Notes under the pieces: generated by a model
What the model was told of the DNA's origin: nothing
The model's input: the letters and a program-made list of their open reading frames with translations, nothing else
Databases searched by the model: none
In this document: positions 26,466 to 35,783 of the stretch, piece by piece
Position numbering within the stretch: position 1 is the stretch's first letter
Layout: every line of letters starts with the position of its first letter
Program-made: the position numbers and the translations under genes
NCBI RefSeq assembly: GCF_025263685.1
Contig: NZ_CP092109.1
Span: 3,163,001-3,227,000 of the forward strand
DNA length: 64,000 bases
Reading direction: 5' to 3'
Origin: Geoalkalibacter halelectricus
GTDB taxonomy: Bacteria; Desulfobacterota; Desulfuromonadia; Desulfuromonadales; Geoalkalibacteraceae

Positions 26466-27665
26466 ATGACCAGGCAAGGACAACCGACCATGGGGCACGA
26501 GGCAAGCAATAAAAACTCTGCACTTCACCACTGCAAATTCGAAGTGCCGGAGATTATTTTCGGCCGTGGCCTGCTCAACCAGATCGGTTCCTGCGCGCGG
26601 CGCCTGGGAGGAAACAAGGTATTTCTGGTCAGCGATCAGGGTTTGTTCAACGCCGGCTGGGTGGACCGCGCCATGCACAGCCTGCTGGAAGCCGGACTCA
26701 ATTTCGTCTATTTCGACCAGATCACCTCCAACCCCAAGGACCATGAGGTCGAAGCCGGGGCGCGCGAGTACATTCGCCAGGGCGCCGACGTCATCGTCGG
26801 GCTGGGCGGCGGCAGCGCCATGGACGCCGCCAAGGGCATCGCCATCCTGGTGTCCAACGGCGGCAACATTCGCGACTTTGAGGGCTCGGACAAGATCAGC
26901 CGCCCCCTGCCGCCGCTGGTGCTCTGTCCCACCACCTGCGGTACCGGATCGGACGTCTCGCAGTTCGCCATCGTCAACGACACCCAGCGCCATTGCAAAA
27001 TGACCATCATGAGCCGCTGCGTGGCGCCCGACATCAGCCTCACCGACCCCGAAACCCTCACCACCCTGCCCGAGGAGTACATCTGCACCACCGCGACCGA
27101 TGCCTTGAGCCACGCCCTGGAGGCCTATTTTTCCGTGGCCTCCTCGACCCTGACCGACGTCAACGCCATCCGCGCCCTGAGCCTGCTCTCCGACGGACTG
27201 GTTCAGGCGGTGCGCGAACAGCTGGTCGACGACCTGGAAAAAATGGCGCGCGCCAGTCTGCACGCCGGCATGGCTTTTTCCAACTCCCTGCTCGGCATCG
27301 TTCACGCCCTGGCCCACCCCATCGGCGGCCTCTACGACATCAATCACGGCAGCGTCAACGCGGTACTGCTGCCCGAGGTGGTGCGCTATGACCTGCCGGT
27401 GGTGACGGAAAAGCTTCCCGAGCTGGCCTGGACGCTGGGCGTACGCAAGGAGCTGACGGAGCGGGACGCGGCCGAGGTGGTGGAGGAGAAGATCGAGCAC
27501 ATGCTCGATGCAGCCGGCGCGCCGCGCACCCTGAGCAGCCTCGGCGTCAAGCGCGAGGACCTGCCGCAATTGGCGCGCCAGGCCTTGAGCGATGTGTGCA
27601 TTCTGACCTCGCCGCGCGCGGCCGATGAAGGCGATTTGCTCAGGATTCTGGAAAGAGCGTTTTGA
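26466..27665 (+). CDS. Iron-containing alcohol dehydrogenase 1
   Basis: 399 residues from ATG 26466, which has AAAGGA upstream. Group III (Fe-ADH) family: the NAD(P)-binding motif GGGSAMDAAKG is near residue 120, then the metal site Asp212, His216 (TDALSHALEAY), His280 (HALAH) and His294 (NHGSVNA), with the spacing of FucO. It oxidises an alcohol to an aldehyde or the reverse. The stop overlaps the next kinase start (TGATG), so enzyme and regulators form one operon. A sigma-54 promoter precedes it. Related, but not identical, to the enzymes at 31818 and 63666. Substrate not readable from sequence. Confidence 0.93.
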   Translation: MTRQGQPTMGHEASNKNSALHHCKFEVPEIIFGRGLLNQIGSCARRLGGNKVFLVSDQGLFNAGWVDRAMHSLLEAGLNFVYFDQITSNPKDHEVEAGAREYIRQGADVIVGLGGGSAMDAAKGIAILVSNGGNIRDFEGSDKISRPLPPLVLCPTTCGTGSDVSQFAIVNDTQRHCKMTIMSRCVAPDISLTDPETLTTLPEEYICTTATDALSHALEAYFSVASSTLTDVNAIRALSLLSDGLVQAVREQLVDDLEKMARASLHAGMAFSNSLLGIVHALAHPIGGLYDINHGSVNAVLLPEVVRYDLPVVTEKLPELAWTLGVRKELTERDAAEVVEEKIEHMLDAAGAPRTLSSLGVKREDLPQLARQALSDVCILTSPRAADEGDLLRILERAF

Positions 27666-28873
27666 TGGACGAGATCAAGCCGACCCGCATCGACGAAGCG
27701 AGCCTCGACCGCCTGCTCGGCATCGAGAGTTCCAAGATCGGCTATTACGCGGAAGTTAAGCAGAAGATCCGCGAACTCGAAGTGGCCAACGCCAACCTGC
27801 GCGCCAAGCAAAGCGAGCTGCAGGCGGTGTTCGATTCCATCAGCGACGGGGTACTGGTGTACAACGGCAGCGGCAGCATCCAGCACCGCAACCACATCTG
27901 CCCGCGCCTGTTTCCCGAGCAGACCCTGCCGGGCAAAACCTGCCGCGAGCTGTTTCATCCCGAAACCCAGCTGGCACCCAAGCTGTGCCCGGTGGAAAAA
28001 GCCCTGGCGGGTGAAAGCAACCAGATATCCTTCACCAACACCAGCGCCGGCGGCGAGAATCGCTATTTCGACGTCACCGCCTCGCCCATCTTCGATCCGC
28101 AGGGGCAGACCCGCGCCCTGGTGTTTCTGCGTGATGTGACCGTGCGCCGCGTTCAGGAGCTGCACCTGGTCCAGGCGGAAAAAATGTCGAGCATCGGCAT
28201 GCTCGCCGCCGGCGTGGCCCACGAAATCAACAACCCCCTGACCTCCGTGGCCGGTTACGCAGAGGCGCTGCTGCGGCGTTTTCGCGAGGATCCGGAGTTG
28301 GAGAACAACCAGATCCTGGCGGTGTTTCCCGAATACCTCCAGGTGATCATGCGTGAATCCTACCGCTGCAAGAACATCATCGACAGCCTGCTGACCTTCA
28401 GCCGCCGTTCCGACGGCTCGGTGGGCCTGGTGGACATCAACGAGGTCATCGACGAGGTGCTCGACCTGGTGCGCAATAAGGCGCGCCAGGAAGCGGTGAG
28501 CATCGAGGAGGATCGCCGCCGCGACATTGCGCGCGTCAAGGCCGACGCCGCAGCCCTGCGCCAGGTGTTCATGAACCTGACCATGAACGCCATCCAGGCC
28601 ATCAAGGGCGCGGGCCGCATCAGCATCCGCACTTTCAGCGTCGACGATCAGGTGGTCGCGGAGATCCGCGACACCGGGTGCGGCATCCCCCCGGAGCACC
28701 TCGATCAGATCTGGGATCCGTTTTTCACCACCAAATCCGTCGGCAACGGCCTGGGACTGGGCTTGGCCATAACCTACAACATCATCGAACGCCACCAGGG
28801 TCATATCGAGGTGGTCAGTCAGGTGAACCAGGGCTGCACTTTCAGGGTGAGATTACCGATATGTCAAACGTGA
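27665..28873 (+). CDS. Soluble PAS histidine kinase linked to alcohol dehydrogenase 1
   Basis: 402 residues, no membrane segment. A short N-terminal helix (ESSKIGYYAEVKQKI) is followed by a coiled coil and a PAS domain (about 55-165) with two notable Cys in KTCRELF and KLCPVEKAL. HisKA has His186 in GVAHEINNP, and HATPase ends in GLGLGL. The same N-terminal and Cys-containing PAS features recur in the kinases at 36920 and 61981. It starts within the ADH stop and overlaps the regulator gene by 13 bp. It probably phosphorylates the NtrC-type regulator at 28861 in response to a cytoplasmic metabolite or redox state. Confidence 0.92.
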   Translation: MDEIKPTRIDEASLDRLLGIESSKIGYYAEVKQKIRELEVANANLRAKQSELQAVFDSISDGVLVYNGSGSIQHRNHICPRLFPEQTLPGKTCRELFHPETQLAPKLCPVEKALAGESNQISFTNTSAGGENRYFDVTASPIFDPQGQTRALVFLRDVTVRRVQELHLVQAEKMSSIGMLAAGVAHEINNPLTSVAGYAEALLRRFREDPELENNQILAVFPEYLQVIMRESYRCKNIIDSLLTFSRRSDGSVGLVDINEVIDEVLDLVRNKARQEAVSIEEDRRRDIARVKADAAALRQVFMNLTMNAIQAIKGAGRISIRTFSVDDQVVAEIRDTGCGIPPEHLDQIWDPFFTTKSVGNGLGLGLAITYNIIERHQGHIEVVSQVNQGCTFRVRLPICQT

Positions 28874-30240
28874 AGCATGCCGATGCCGCGAAGATACTGA
28901 TCGTGGAGGACGAGAAGCCCCTGCGCGAGCTGCTGCGCGACGAATTGCGCCGCGGCGGCCACCGGGTCCAGATCGCCGCCAACGGCGAAGAGGGTCTGGC
29001 CCGTTACCGCGAGGAAATCTACAACGTGGTGCTTCTCGACATCCGCATGCCCGGCAGCGACGGCGTCGAAATGCTCAAGCAGATGAAGATCGAATCGAGC
29101 GTGCCGGAAATCATCATGTTCACCGGGCACGGCACCATCGAAACCGCCGTGGAATGCATCAAGCACGGCGCCTACGACTACCTGACCAAACCGGTGAAGC
29201 TCGACGAACTCGATCTGGTGATCACCAAGGCGGTGGAAAAAAATCGCCTGCGGCTGGAAAACATCAATCTCAAACTCGAGATGCAGCGCCTCGACAACCA
29301 TCAGATCGTCGGCAGCAGCCCCGGAATCCTTCGCGTTCTCGACACGGTGAAGCGCTGGGGGGCGGTCGACGAGCATGTGCTGATTTTCGGCGAGAGCGGC
29401 ACGGGCAAGGAACTGGTGGCGCGCGCGGTCCACGAGGCCAGCCCGCGCAAGGAAAAACCCTTCGTGACCATCAACTGCGGACGCCTCGACGTGCATACCG
29501 CCGAGAGCGAGCTGTTCGGGCACATGCAGGGCGCCTTCACCAGCGCCGTCAAGGGCCGCGCGGGCCTCTTCGAATTGGCGCACCAGGGCACGTTGTTCAT
29601 GGATGAAATTTCGGAGATGACCCTCGACGTGCAGGTCAAGCTGCTGCGCATCCTCGAAACCGGCACCTTCCGGCGCCTCGGGGGCAACCGCGACATCAGC
29701 GTCGACGTGCGCTTTGTGTTCGCTACCAACAAGAAACTCGAGGATCGGGTCGAAGCGGGGGAATTTCGCGAGGATCTCTTCCACCGCATCAACATGCTGC
29801 CCATTCACATCCCGCCTTTGCGTGAACGCAGCGAGGACATCCTGCCCCTGACCTGGTATTTCCTCAAGACCAACACCTCGGGCGGTCAGGGACCCTGGGA
29901 GATCGCACCCGAAGCCATGGCGGCCCTGCGCGCCTATCACTGGCCGGGCAACGTGCGCGAACTACGCAACACCATCAGGCGCGCCTCCATTCTGGCCCGG
30001 GAGCGGGTGATTAGCGCCGATCTGCTGCCCTTCGCCCCTCCCAGGCTGTTTCCCGCCGAGGTGCAGGCGGGCACGGCGACGCCCGAAATCCCGCCCCTGC
30101 CCCTGTGGGTCATCGAGCGCGAGCATATCCGCAACGTGCTCGACAGGGTCGCGGGCAACAAAAGCAAGGCGGCGAAAATCCTCGAAATCGACCGCAAGAC
30201 TCTCTACACCAAGTTGGAACGCTACGGTCTGCCGGCCTGA
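28861..30240 (+). CDS. NtrC-family sigma-54-dependent response regulator of the alcohol dehydrogenase region
   Basis: 459 residues from ATG 28861. Receiver domain with Asp60 (VLLDIRMPGSDG). AAA+ domain with Walker A GESGTGKE. The sigma-54 loop reads GAFTSA instead of GAFTGA, a variant seen in working activators. Fis-type HTH at the end (NKSKAAKILEIDRKTLYTKL). Overlaps the kinase gene. Probable targets are the sigma-54 promoters of ADH1, the porin operon and ADH2 close by; this is inferred from position. Confidence 0.92.
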   Translation: MSNVKHADAAKILIVEDEKPLRELLRDELRRGGHRVQIAANGEEGLARYREEIYNVVLLDIRMPGSDGVEMLKQMKIESSVPEIIMFTGHGTIETAVECIKHGAYDYLTKPVKLDELDLVITKAVEKNRLRLENINLKLEMQRLDNHQIVGSSPGILRVLDTVKRWGAVDEHVLIFGESGTGKELVARAVHEASPRKEKPFVTINCGRLDVHTAESELFGHMQGAFTSAVKGRAGLFELAHQGTLFMDEISEMTLDVQVKLLRILETGTFRRLGGNRDISVDVRFVFATNKKLEDRVEAGEFREDLFHRINMLPIHIPPLRERSEDILPLTWYFLKTNTSGGQGPWEIAPEAMAALRAYHWPGNVRELRNTIRRASILARERVISADLLPFAPPRLFPAEVQAGTATPEIPPLPLWVIEREHIRNVLDRVAGNKSKAAKILEIDRKTLYTKLERYGLPA

Positions 30241-30350
30241 GCTAAGACGCATGGTTAGTGCGGCGTTTCTCCCCACCCCCGCCTCCTTGCGGCGTGGCGT
30301 TTCTCCCCGCTGGGGATTTTTTCCCCGGCAATAACGAGAGGGGAAGAATC

Positions 30351-31472
30351 ATGGAAGCCCGCTCCATCCCCGCCGCCGATGTCGTGCAACGGCTGCGCGA
30401 CGCCGGTCTGCGCCCCCCGCGCACCCTGACCTTCGCCATCACCGGCGCGTGCAACCTGCACTGCCGCCATTGCTGGGTCGAAGGCGGCGTTACGGCGGCG
30501 GCCGGGCACGTGCCCCTGCCCCAGGTGCTCCGCGTGCTGCGGGAATTTGCCGAACTGGACGGCCTGGGCCTGCGCCTCACGGGCGGCGAACCCCTCTGCC
30601 ACCCGGACTGGGCGGCTGTCCTGCGCTGCGCCCGCGAGCTTGACTTTGCCCACCTTTATCTTCAGACCAATGCCGATCTGATCGGGGATGCGGAGGCAGC
30701 GACCCTGCGCGACCTTGATTTTCCCGGCCTGACGATCCAAATCAGCATCGACGGCGCCCAGGCCGCAAGCCATGACCTGGTACGCGGTTCGGGCGCCTTT
30801 GCCGGCGCCCTGACGGGCATCCGACGCCTGATCGCCAAAGGCCTGGCGCCGCGCCTGAGCCTGTTTCTCACCGAAATGCGCCACAACCTGGAGGAAATCC
30901 CCGCCCTTCTCGAACTGGCCGAAGAACTCGGCATTCCCGCCGTGACCAGCGGGGGTTTGGTGCGCTGCGGGCGCGCGACGGATGACGACCTCGTCGCTCC
31001 CGCAACAATCGAGCAGTACCTGAGCCTGCTGGATCGCTACGACAGCGATGGGGAATTTCGCCGGCGCTACCTTAAGCTCGGCAAAATCGCCGCCCTGGAA
31101 TGGCGCAGCACGGATCGCGCGGACCTGGGCGGCTGCGCTTTCGTCGAAAATCCCTACCTCACCGCCGACGGCAGACTCTACCCCTGCCTGCTGTGCCACG
31201 CCGACTCCCACGCCGTGCACGTCCTGCTCGACCACTCCCTGGCCGCGGCTTTTGTTCAAGGCGCGCACCTGTGGGCGACGCTGCTGCGCATCAGCCGCGC
31301 GCGCCCGTCGCGCATCCCCGCCTGCCGGACCTGCGCCGACCGAGCCGCCTGTGGGGCGGGCTGCCTGGGGCGCGCCTGGGCCGGCAGCGGGGATTTTTTT
31401 GCCGCCGAGGACCGCTGCGCCCTGCGCCGCGCCGTCTACGCGCGGCAAAAAAAATCCCCGGGCACGCCCTGA
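30351..31472 (+). CDS. Radical SAM/SPASM protein
   Basis: 373 residues from ATG 30351, preceded by GAGAGGGGAAG. SAM cluster motif CNLHCRHC at about residues 32-39, then the GGEPL motif. A C-terminal SPASM-type region has Cys in GGCAF, YPCLLC, CRTCADRAACGAGC and a final DRC, enough for two auxiliary [4Fe-4S] clusters. Such enzymes modify peptides or activate enzymes post-translationally. No small peptide gene lies beside it. It sits between the ADH regulator and ADH2, so a role in maturing a protein of alcohol metabolism is possible but unproven. Confidence 0.85.
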   Translation: MEARSIPAADVVQRLRDAGLRPPRTLTFAITGACNLHCRHCWVEGGVTAAAGHVPLPQVLRVLREFAELDGLGLRLTGGEPLCHPDWAAVLRCARELDFAHLYLQTNADLIGDAEAATLRDLDFPGLTIQISIDGAQAASHDLVRGSGAFAGALTGIRRLIAKGLAPRLSLFLTEMRHNLEEIPALLELAEELGIPAVTSGGLVRCGRATDDDLVAPATIEQYLSLLDRYDSDGEFRRRYLKLGKIAALEWRSTDRADLGGCAFVENPYLTADGRLYPCLLCHADSHAVHVLLDHSLAAAFVQGAHLWATLLRISRARPSRIPACRTCADRAACGAGCLGRAWAGSGDFFAAEDRCALRRAVYARQKKSPGTP

Positions 31473-31515
31473 GCGGGGCGAAACTCCCCAGTGTGGACAA
31501 ACTCCCTAGACCAGG

Positions 31516-31536
31516 GCCGCCATTTTCCATGGCGGC
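31516..31536. promoter_or_regulatory. 8-5-8 dyad upstream of the ADH2 promoter
   Basis: GCCGCCAT, 5 nt, ATGGCGGC, perfect, 90 bp before the -24 element. It has the same 8-5-8 shape as the dyad at 48576 before mftA. It could be a terminator for the radical SAM gene, but no T-run follows. Confidence 0.45.
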
Positions 31537-31625
31537 TGTTTCGGAATTCCCCGAACGCCTCGCCCTTCTCCACCCCGGCGACGGAAAAGCCTGAAAAATC
31601 CATGTTTTAAAACATTATTTCCATT

Positions 31626-31641
31626 TGGCACCCTCCTTGCT
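31626..31641 (+). promoter_or_regulatory. Sigma-54 promoter of alcohol dehydrogenase 2
   Basis: TGGCAC, 5 nt, TTGCT: perfect consensus. Predicted start near 31653; leader about 165 nt. Confidence 0.87.
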
Positions 31642-31653
31642 CTATTAGCCATC

Positions 31654-31707
31654 ACCTGAACGGATTGCGGGCCATCGGTCACTTGCGGCGCGCAGAATCG
31701 TTCAGGT
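31654..31707 (+). other. Inverted repeat at the 5' end of the ADH2 transcript
   Basis: ACCTGAACG (31654-31662) pairs with CGTTCAGGT (31699-31707). The predicted transcript would begin almost exactly at this stem, a known way to stabilise an abundant mRNA. Confidence 0.45.
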
Positions 31708-31817
31708 CCTGGCCTTGGTTAAAACAAAGTTATGAGGAGGTGGCGGAACGTCTTGACGACCGCCGCCAAGGAAGCGGCAGCACGCCATTTTCATTACCCC
31801 AACAGGAGGAAGAAGCA

Positions 31818-33023
31818 ATGCCCCACTTCAGAGATGTCAAGCGCACCCTCAAGAGCGAACGTCAGGAATACCCCATCAGGATGCAGCACGCCTATCCTTC
31901 GGTAAACATCGGCTGGGGCGCGCACACAATGGTGGGCAACGACGCCAAGGCCTTGGGCATGACCAACGCCCTGATCGTCACCACCGGCCTCAAGGGGACC
32001 GGCATCATCGAGACCATTCAGGGCGTGCTCAAGCATGCCGGCGTCTCCTCGGAGGTCTTCGACAAGGCGACCCCCAATCCGAAGGATTACGAGGTCATGG
32101 AAGGCGCCAAGGTGCTGGCCTCGGGCAAGTTCGACGGCATCGTGAGCATCGGCGGCGGCTCCACCACCGACTGCGCCAAGGCCATCAAGCTGGTTTTCAG
32201 CCATGACGGCCAGGACGTGCGCAGCTTCGAAGGCGCCTTCAAGGCGACCAAGAAGAACAAGATTCCCCAGCTTGCCATCAACACCACCTCGGGCACCGGC
32301 TCGGAAGTCTCCTGCTTCTCGATCATCAACCACACCGAGAAGATGTACAAAATGGCCCTGTTCGATCCCGCCTGCACCCCGAGCAAGTCGGTCAACGACC
32401 CCTTGCTGCACCAGTGCATGCCCGGCGATCTGGCCGCCTACACCGGCATGGACGCCCTGACCCACGCCGTCGAAGCCATCGCCTCGCGCCTGTGCGTGCA
32501 GTCTGCTTACGGTCCGGGCCTCTGGGCGATCACCGAGATCTTCGGCAACCTGCGTCAGTCGGCCGCCAACCGCAACAACGACAAGGCCATCGAGCAGATG
32601 GTGTGGGCCGAGATGGCCGCCGCCTACAGCTTCAACAGCGCCGGTCTCGGCATCGTCCACAGCATGGCTCACGCCATGGGCGGGCTCTATGACTCCCCAC
32701 ACGGCCTGTGCAACGCCATCGCCCTGGTCGACGTGTGCCGCCTCAACCTGCCCGCCTGCCCCGAGCGCTTCGCCATGATGGCACGCGCCGCCGGCATCGA
32801 CACCAACGGCCTGAGCGACATCAAGGCCGGCGAGAAGTTCATCGACATGATCCAGGAGCTCAAGGACGACCTGGGCATCACCACCAAGTTCGGCGATCTC
32901 GGCCTCAAGGAAAAAGACCTCGACGGCCTGGCCAAGTTCGCCGCCGCGGACATCTGCTCCGAGGGCAACCCCATCGACATCGGCTTCGACAACATGCGCG
33001 CCGTGTTCAAAGGCTGCATGTAA
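31818..33023 (+). CDS. Iron-containing alcohol dehydrogenase 2
   Basis: 401 residues, start 31818 behind AGGAGGA. Fe-ADH family with GGGSTTDCAKA for NAD(P) and metal ligands Asp212, His216 (MDALTHAVEAI), His281 (HSMAH) and His295 (PHGLCNA). A perfect sigma-54 promoter, a 5' stem and a strong terminator mark a single highly expressed gene. Fe-ADHs of this general type include enzymes with tightly bound NAD that need an external oxidant; some actinobacterial ones use mycofactocin. That this one does so is an inference from the mft operon 17 kb away. It also resembles ordinary NAD-dependent Fe-ADHs. Confidence 0.93.
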   Translation: MPHFRDVKRTLKSERQEYPIRMQHAYPSVNIGWGAHTMVGNDAKALGMTNALIVTTGLKGTGIIETIQGVLKHAGVSSEVFDKATPNPKDYEVMEGAKVLASGKFDGIVSIGGGSTTDCAKAIKLVFSHDGQDVRSFEGAFKATKKNKIPQLAINTTSGTGSEVSCFSIINHTEKMYKMALFDPACTPSKSVNDPLLHQCMPGDLAAYTGMDALTHAVEAIASRLCVQSAYGPGLWAITEIFGNLRQSAANRNNDKAIEQMVWAEMAAAYSFNSAGLGIVHSMAHAMGGLYDSPHGLCNAIALVDVCRLNLPACPERFAMMARAAGIDTNGLSDIKAGEKFIDMIQELKDDLGITTKFGDLGLKEKDLDGLAKFAAADICSEGNPIDIGFDNMRAVFKGCM

Positions 33024-33058
33024 ATTGCAGAAGCCACAAGTAGGCCGATAGAATGATT

Positions 33059-33112
33059 GCCGCTGGGCCGGGAGATCCGTTTTCTCCCGGTCCAGCGGCG
33101 CTCTTATTTTTC
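33059..33112 (+). terminator. Rho-independent terminator of ADH2
   Basis: Long GC-rich hairpin (33059-33099), outer arms GCCGCTGG / CCAGCGGC and inner arms CCGGGAGA / TCTCCCGG, followed by the T-rich tract CTCTTATTTTTC. Confidence 0.88.
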
Positions 33113-33135
33113 TTCCTTGAACCGAGGCATTGACG

Positions 33136-34035
33136 ATGACTGAACGAGAGGTAAAGGACGCGCTGCGCCAGGGTGGCTACATCGCCGATGAAGCCATCGC
33201 CACCGCTGTTTTCCTCGCCCTGCGCATGGAAAAGCCGATCCTCATCGAGGGGCCGCCCGGCGTCGGCAAGACGGGCCTGGCGAAAACCCTCTCCCGTGTT
33301 CTTGATTTTCCCCTGGTGCGTCTGCAATGCTACGAGGGCATCGACGAGGGCAAGGCGCTTTACGACTGGGAGTATGGCAAGCAGTTGCTCTACACCCAGA
33401 TGCTGCGCACCCAGCTCGACAACCGCCTGGCCGAGGCCACCGACCTGCGCGACGCCATCGAGCAGTTGGCCAGCGAGGAGAGTCTGTTTTTTTCCCGCAA
33501 CTTCCTGGTGCAGCGCCCGGTGCTACGCAGCTTTCTCTCCGAGAAGCGCTCGGTGCTGCTCATCGATGAAATCGACCGCTCCGACGATGAATTCGAGGCC
33601 CTGCTCCTAGAGTGCCTGAGCGATTTTCAGGTCTCCGTTCCGGAACTCGGCGTCATCGAGGCGCGCCAGAAGCCCCTGGCGATTCTTACCAGCAACGGCA
33701 CGCGCATGATTTCCGACGCCCTGCGGCGGCGCTGCCTCTATCTCTACATCGATTATCCCGAACTCGAGCGCGAGGTGCAGATCGTGCGCGCCCGTTTTCC
33801 CGAGATCTGCGAGGAACTGGCCCAGCAGATGGTGGGTTTTCTGCGCAAGGCACGCGAACTCAACCTGCGCAAGCCGCCGAGCGTTTCGGAAACCCTCGAC
33901 TGGGCCGAGGTGCTCTCCATCCTGCATGTCACCAAACTCACCCCGGAAGTGGTCGCCAACACCGTAGGCGTCATTTCCAAGCACCAGGCCGACCTGCCGA
34001 AAGTCGCCGAACTGGCCGCCGCGGAACTGGACTGA
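33136..34035 (+). CDS. MoxR-family AAA+ ATPase
   Basis: 299 residues. Walker A EGPPGVGKTGLAKTL at about 38-52 and Walker B VLLIDEID near 140, with sensor-1 ILTSNGTR. MoxR ATPases work with VWA-domain partners to insert metals or cofactors into enzymes or to remodel complexes; examples are CoxD/CoxE for CO dehydrogenase and MoxR for methanol dehydrogenase. The VWA partner gene follows after 2 bp. The neighbours are metal-dependent dehydrogenases, so activation of one of these enzymes is plausible. Confidence 0.92.
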   Translation: MTEREVKDALRQGGYIADEAIATAVFLALRMEKPILIEGPPGVGKTGLAKTLSRVLDFPLVRLQCYEGIDEGKALYDWEYGKQLLYTQMLRTQLDNRLAEATDLRDAIEQLASEESLFFSRNFLVQRPVLRSFLSEKRSVLLIDEIDRSDDEFEALLLECLSDFQVSVPELGVIEARQKPLAILTSNGTRMISDALRRRCLYLYIDYPELEREVQIVRARFPEICEELAQQMVGFLRKARELNLRKPPSVSETLDWAEVLSILHVTKLTPEVVANTVGVISKHQADLPKVAELAAAELD

Positions 34036-34037
34036 GC

Positions 34038-35429
34038 ATGGAAACCATCATCGCCCGCTTCGTCGCTGAATTGCGCCGCGAGGGCCTGCGGGTCTCGCCG
34101 GGCGAGAGTCTCGACGCGGTGTGCGCCCTGGCTCACGGCGGGCTGGAGGGGCGCGGATCGGTGCGTAGCCTGCTGCGCCTGACTCTGGTGAAGAACATTC
34201 ATGACCAGGCCATCTTCGACCGCGTTTTCGAGCGGTTCTTCAGCAGCGGTCCCGACGGCGCGGGCGTCGACCCCGCCGATCTGCTTCAGGAAGCGCTTCT
34301 GAGCATGGAAGGCGAGGAGATGCTCGGCACTCCGCCTGAGATGGTCAACGAAAACATGACCCTGGCCGGGGTCGACGCGGGCTTGAGCCCCGAGGATCTC
34401 AAGGATCTCCTCGGCCTCAAGGAAATCAGTCTCGATCAACTCGATGGATCGGAGATGGAGATCCGCCTGCAGGAATTCCGAGGCGCGATGCAGGCGCCGC
34501 GGCCTTCCGCGCGCATGCCGCAGAACCCCGTCACCATGGCGTTCAAGCACCCCGAGGGGCAAAAGCGCGCCCTCACCTTCAGCCAGGAAGAACTCGACGC
34601 CATGCAGGATGCCGTCTCGCGCATGCTGCTGCGCCTAAAAAAAGACATCCGCCGCATCCAGAACATGGAGAATCGCGGCCGGATCCACGTCATTCGCACC
34701 ATCCAGAAGAACTACCGCCACGGCATGGTACCCTTTCACCTGGTGCTGCGCCGCCGGCGCAAGCAGAAGCCGCGCCTGGTGGTGCTGTGCGACGTGAGTT
34801 TTTCGGTGAGTCACGCCTCGCAGTTCATGCTGCTGCTGTTGCACAGCCTGCACAATCGCCTCATGGAGGTACGCAGCTTCGTGTTCAACGCGGAACTGGC
34901 CGAAGTCACCGACATGCTGGCCAACGCGCCCATCAATGCCATGATGGAGGCCATCGACAGCGGCCAGATCGTCAACCTCGACGACAACAGCGATTACGGC
35001 AAGGTGTTCGCGACCTTCAAGGACAAATTCCTCGAAAACCTGCGCGGCCGGCCGGCGGTGATCTTTCTCGGCGATGCCCGCAACAACTACAACAAGCCCA
35101 ACGAGTGGGTGCTGGAGCTGCTGCGCGAAAAGGCCAGCTACATGATGTGGCTCACCCCCGAGGAACGCGAGCTGTGGCAGCGCGGCGATTGCATCATCGA
35201 CACCTACGGCGCCTATTGCGACCGCGTCGAGGTCGTGAAAAACGTCGAGGAGTTGAACCAGGTGGTCGAGGATCTGCTGCGTAACATCTACCTGGAGGAC
35301 GAGCACCGCGCCATGCGCGTCGTCAAAAAGGCCGAGGAAGAAGAGGATTACGATTACCGTAGCTACTACACCCGCGGCCGCGGCGCGACGACGCCGCGCC
35401 TGGATCCCGAGGGGCGAAGTCACTGGTGA
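34038..35429 (+). CDS. CoxE-like VWA-domain protein, partner of the MoxR ATPase
   Basis: 463 residues from ATG 34038. The N-terminal half is helical (residues 1-220). The C-terminal half is a von Willebrand A-like domain with a MIDAS motif DVSFSVS in VVLCDVSFSVSHAS. The tail is acidic then Arg-rich (EEEEDYDYRSYYTRGRG). This matches the CoxE family. No signal peptide. It starts 2 bp after the MoxR stop, so the two work as a unit. Client enzyme unknown. Confidence 0.88.
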   Translation: METIIARFVAELRREGLRVSPGESLDAVCALAHGGLEGRGSVRSLLRLTLVKNIHDQAIFDRVFERFFSSGPDGAGVDPADLLQEALLSMEGEEMLGTPPEMVNENMTLAGVDAGLSPEDLKDLLGLKEISLDQLDGSEMEIRLQEFRGAMQAPRPSARMPQNPVTMAFKHPEGQKRALTFSQEELDAMQDAVSRMLLRLKKDIRRIQNMENRGRIHVIRTIQKNYRHGMVPFHLVLRRRRKQKPRLVVLCDVSFSVSHASQFMLLLLHSLHNRLMEVRSFVFNAELAEVTDMLANAPINAMMEAIDSGQIVNLDDNSDYGKVFATFKDKFLENLRGRPAVIFLGDARNNYNKPNEWVLELLREKASYMMWLTPEERELWQRGDCIIDTYGAYCDRVEVVKNVEELNQVVEDLLRNIYLEDEHRAMRVVKKAEEEEDYDYRSYYTRGRGATTPRLDPEGRSHW

Positions 35430-35466
35430 TTACGGTCTTTTAAGTATCCAATAGTAGGAGGAATCG

Positions 35467-35778
35467 ATGCGTTGCGACAGTAAGGACCACTCCAAACACA
35501 TGTGCGCGCTCAAGACCCATGGAATGGATGACTGCATCAAGGAACTCTCCGACAAGCCCATTGTTGAGTGCAAGTATTGCGGCGCCAAGGCCAACAGCTT
35601 CAAAAACATCTGCGCCGCCCACCTTGCGGATACGGCGCCCAGCGTGGAGGGCGGGCATGGTTCGGTCAGCCTCGAGGACGTCGGCAAGCCCCATGCGGGA
35701 GAAAAGAAATCGGACGGGCCCGGGCGCGACATTGAAGCGAAAGAGATCGGCAAGGACGGTTTCCGCGGAGGATATTGA
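35467..35778 (+). CDS. Small Cys/His-rich protein of unknown function beside a radical SAM gene
   Basis: 103 residues behind GGAGGAATCG. The first half has five Cys and several His: MRCDSKDHSKHMC, DDC, CKYCGAKAN and NICAAH. These look like one or two metal-binding knuckles. The second half is Gly/Lys/Asp-rich and likely disordered. No signal peptide. The stop lies 5 bp before the radical SAM start at 35784. I do not recognise the family. It may be a substrate, a metal chaperone or an unrelated zinc protein. Confidence 0.75.
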   Translation: MRCDSKDHSKHMCALKTHGMDDCIKELSDKPIVECKYCGAKANSFKNICAAHLADTAPSVEGGHGSVSLEDVGKPHAGEKKSDGPGRDIEAKEIGKDGFRGGY

Positions 35779-35783
35779 CCCGC

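Larger units (their letters stand above)
31473..31817. other. Control region of alcohol dehydrogenase 2
   Basis: 345 bp without a gene: an 8-bp dyad (31516-31536), a sigma-54 promoter (31626-31641), a stem in the leader (31654-31707) and a long untranslated leader ending in AGGAGGA. No other feature seen. Confidence 0.65.
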
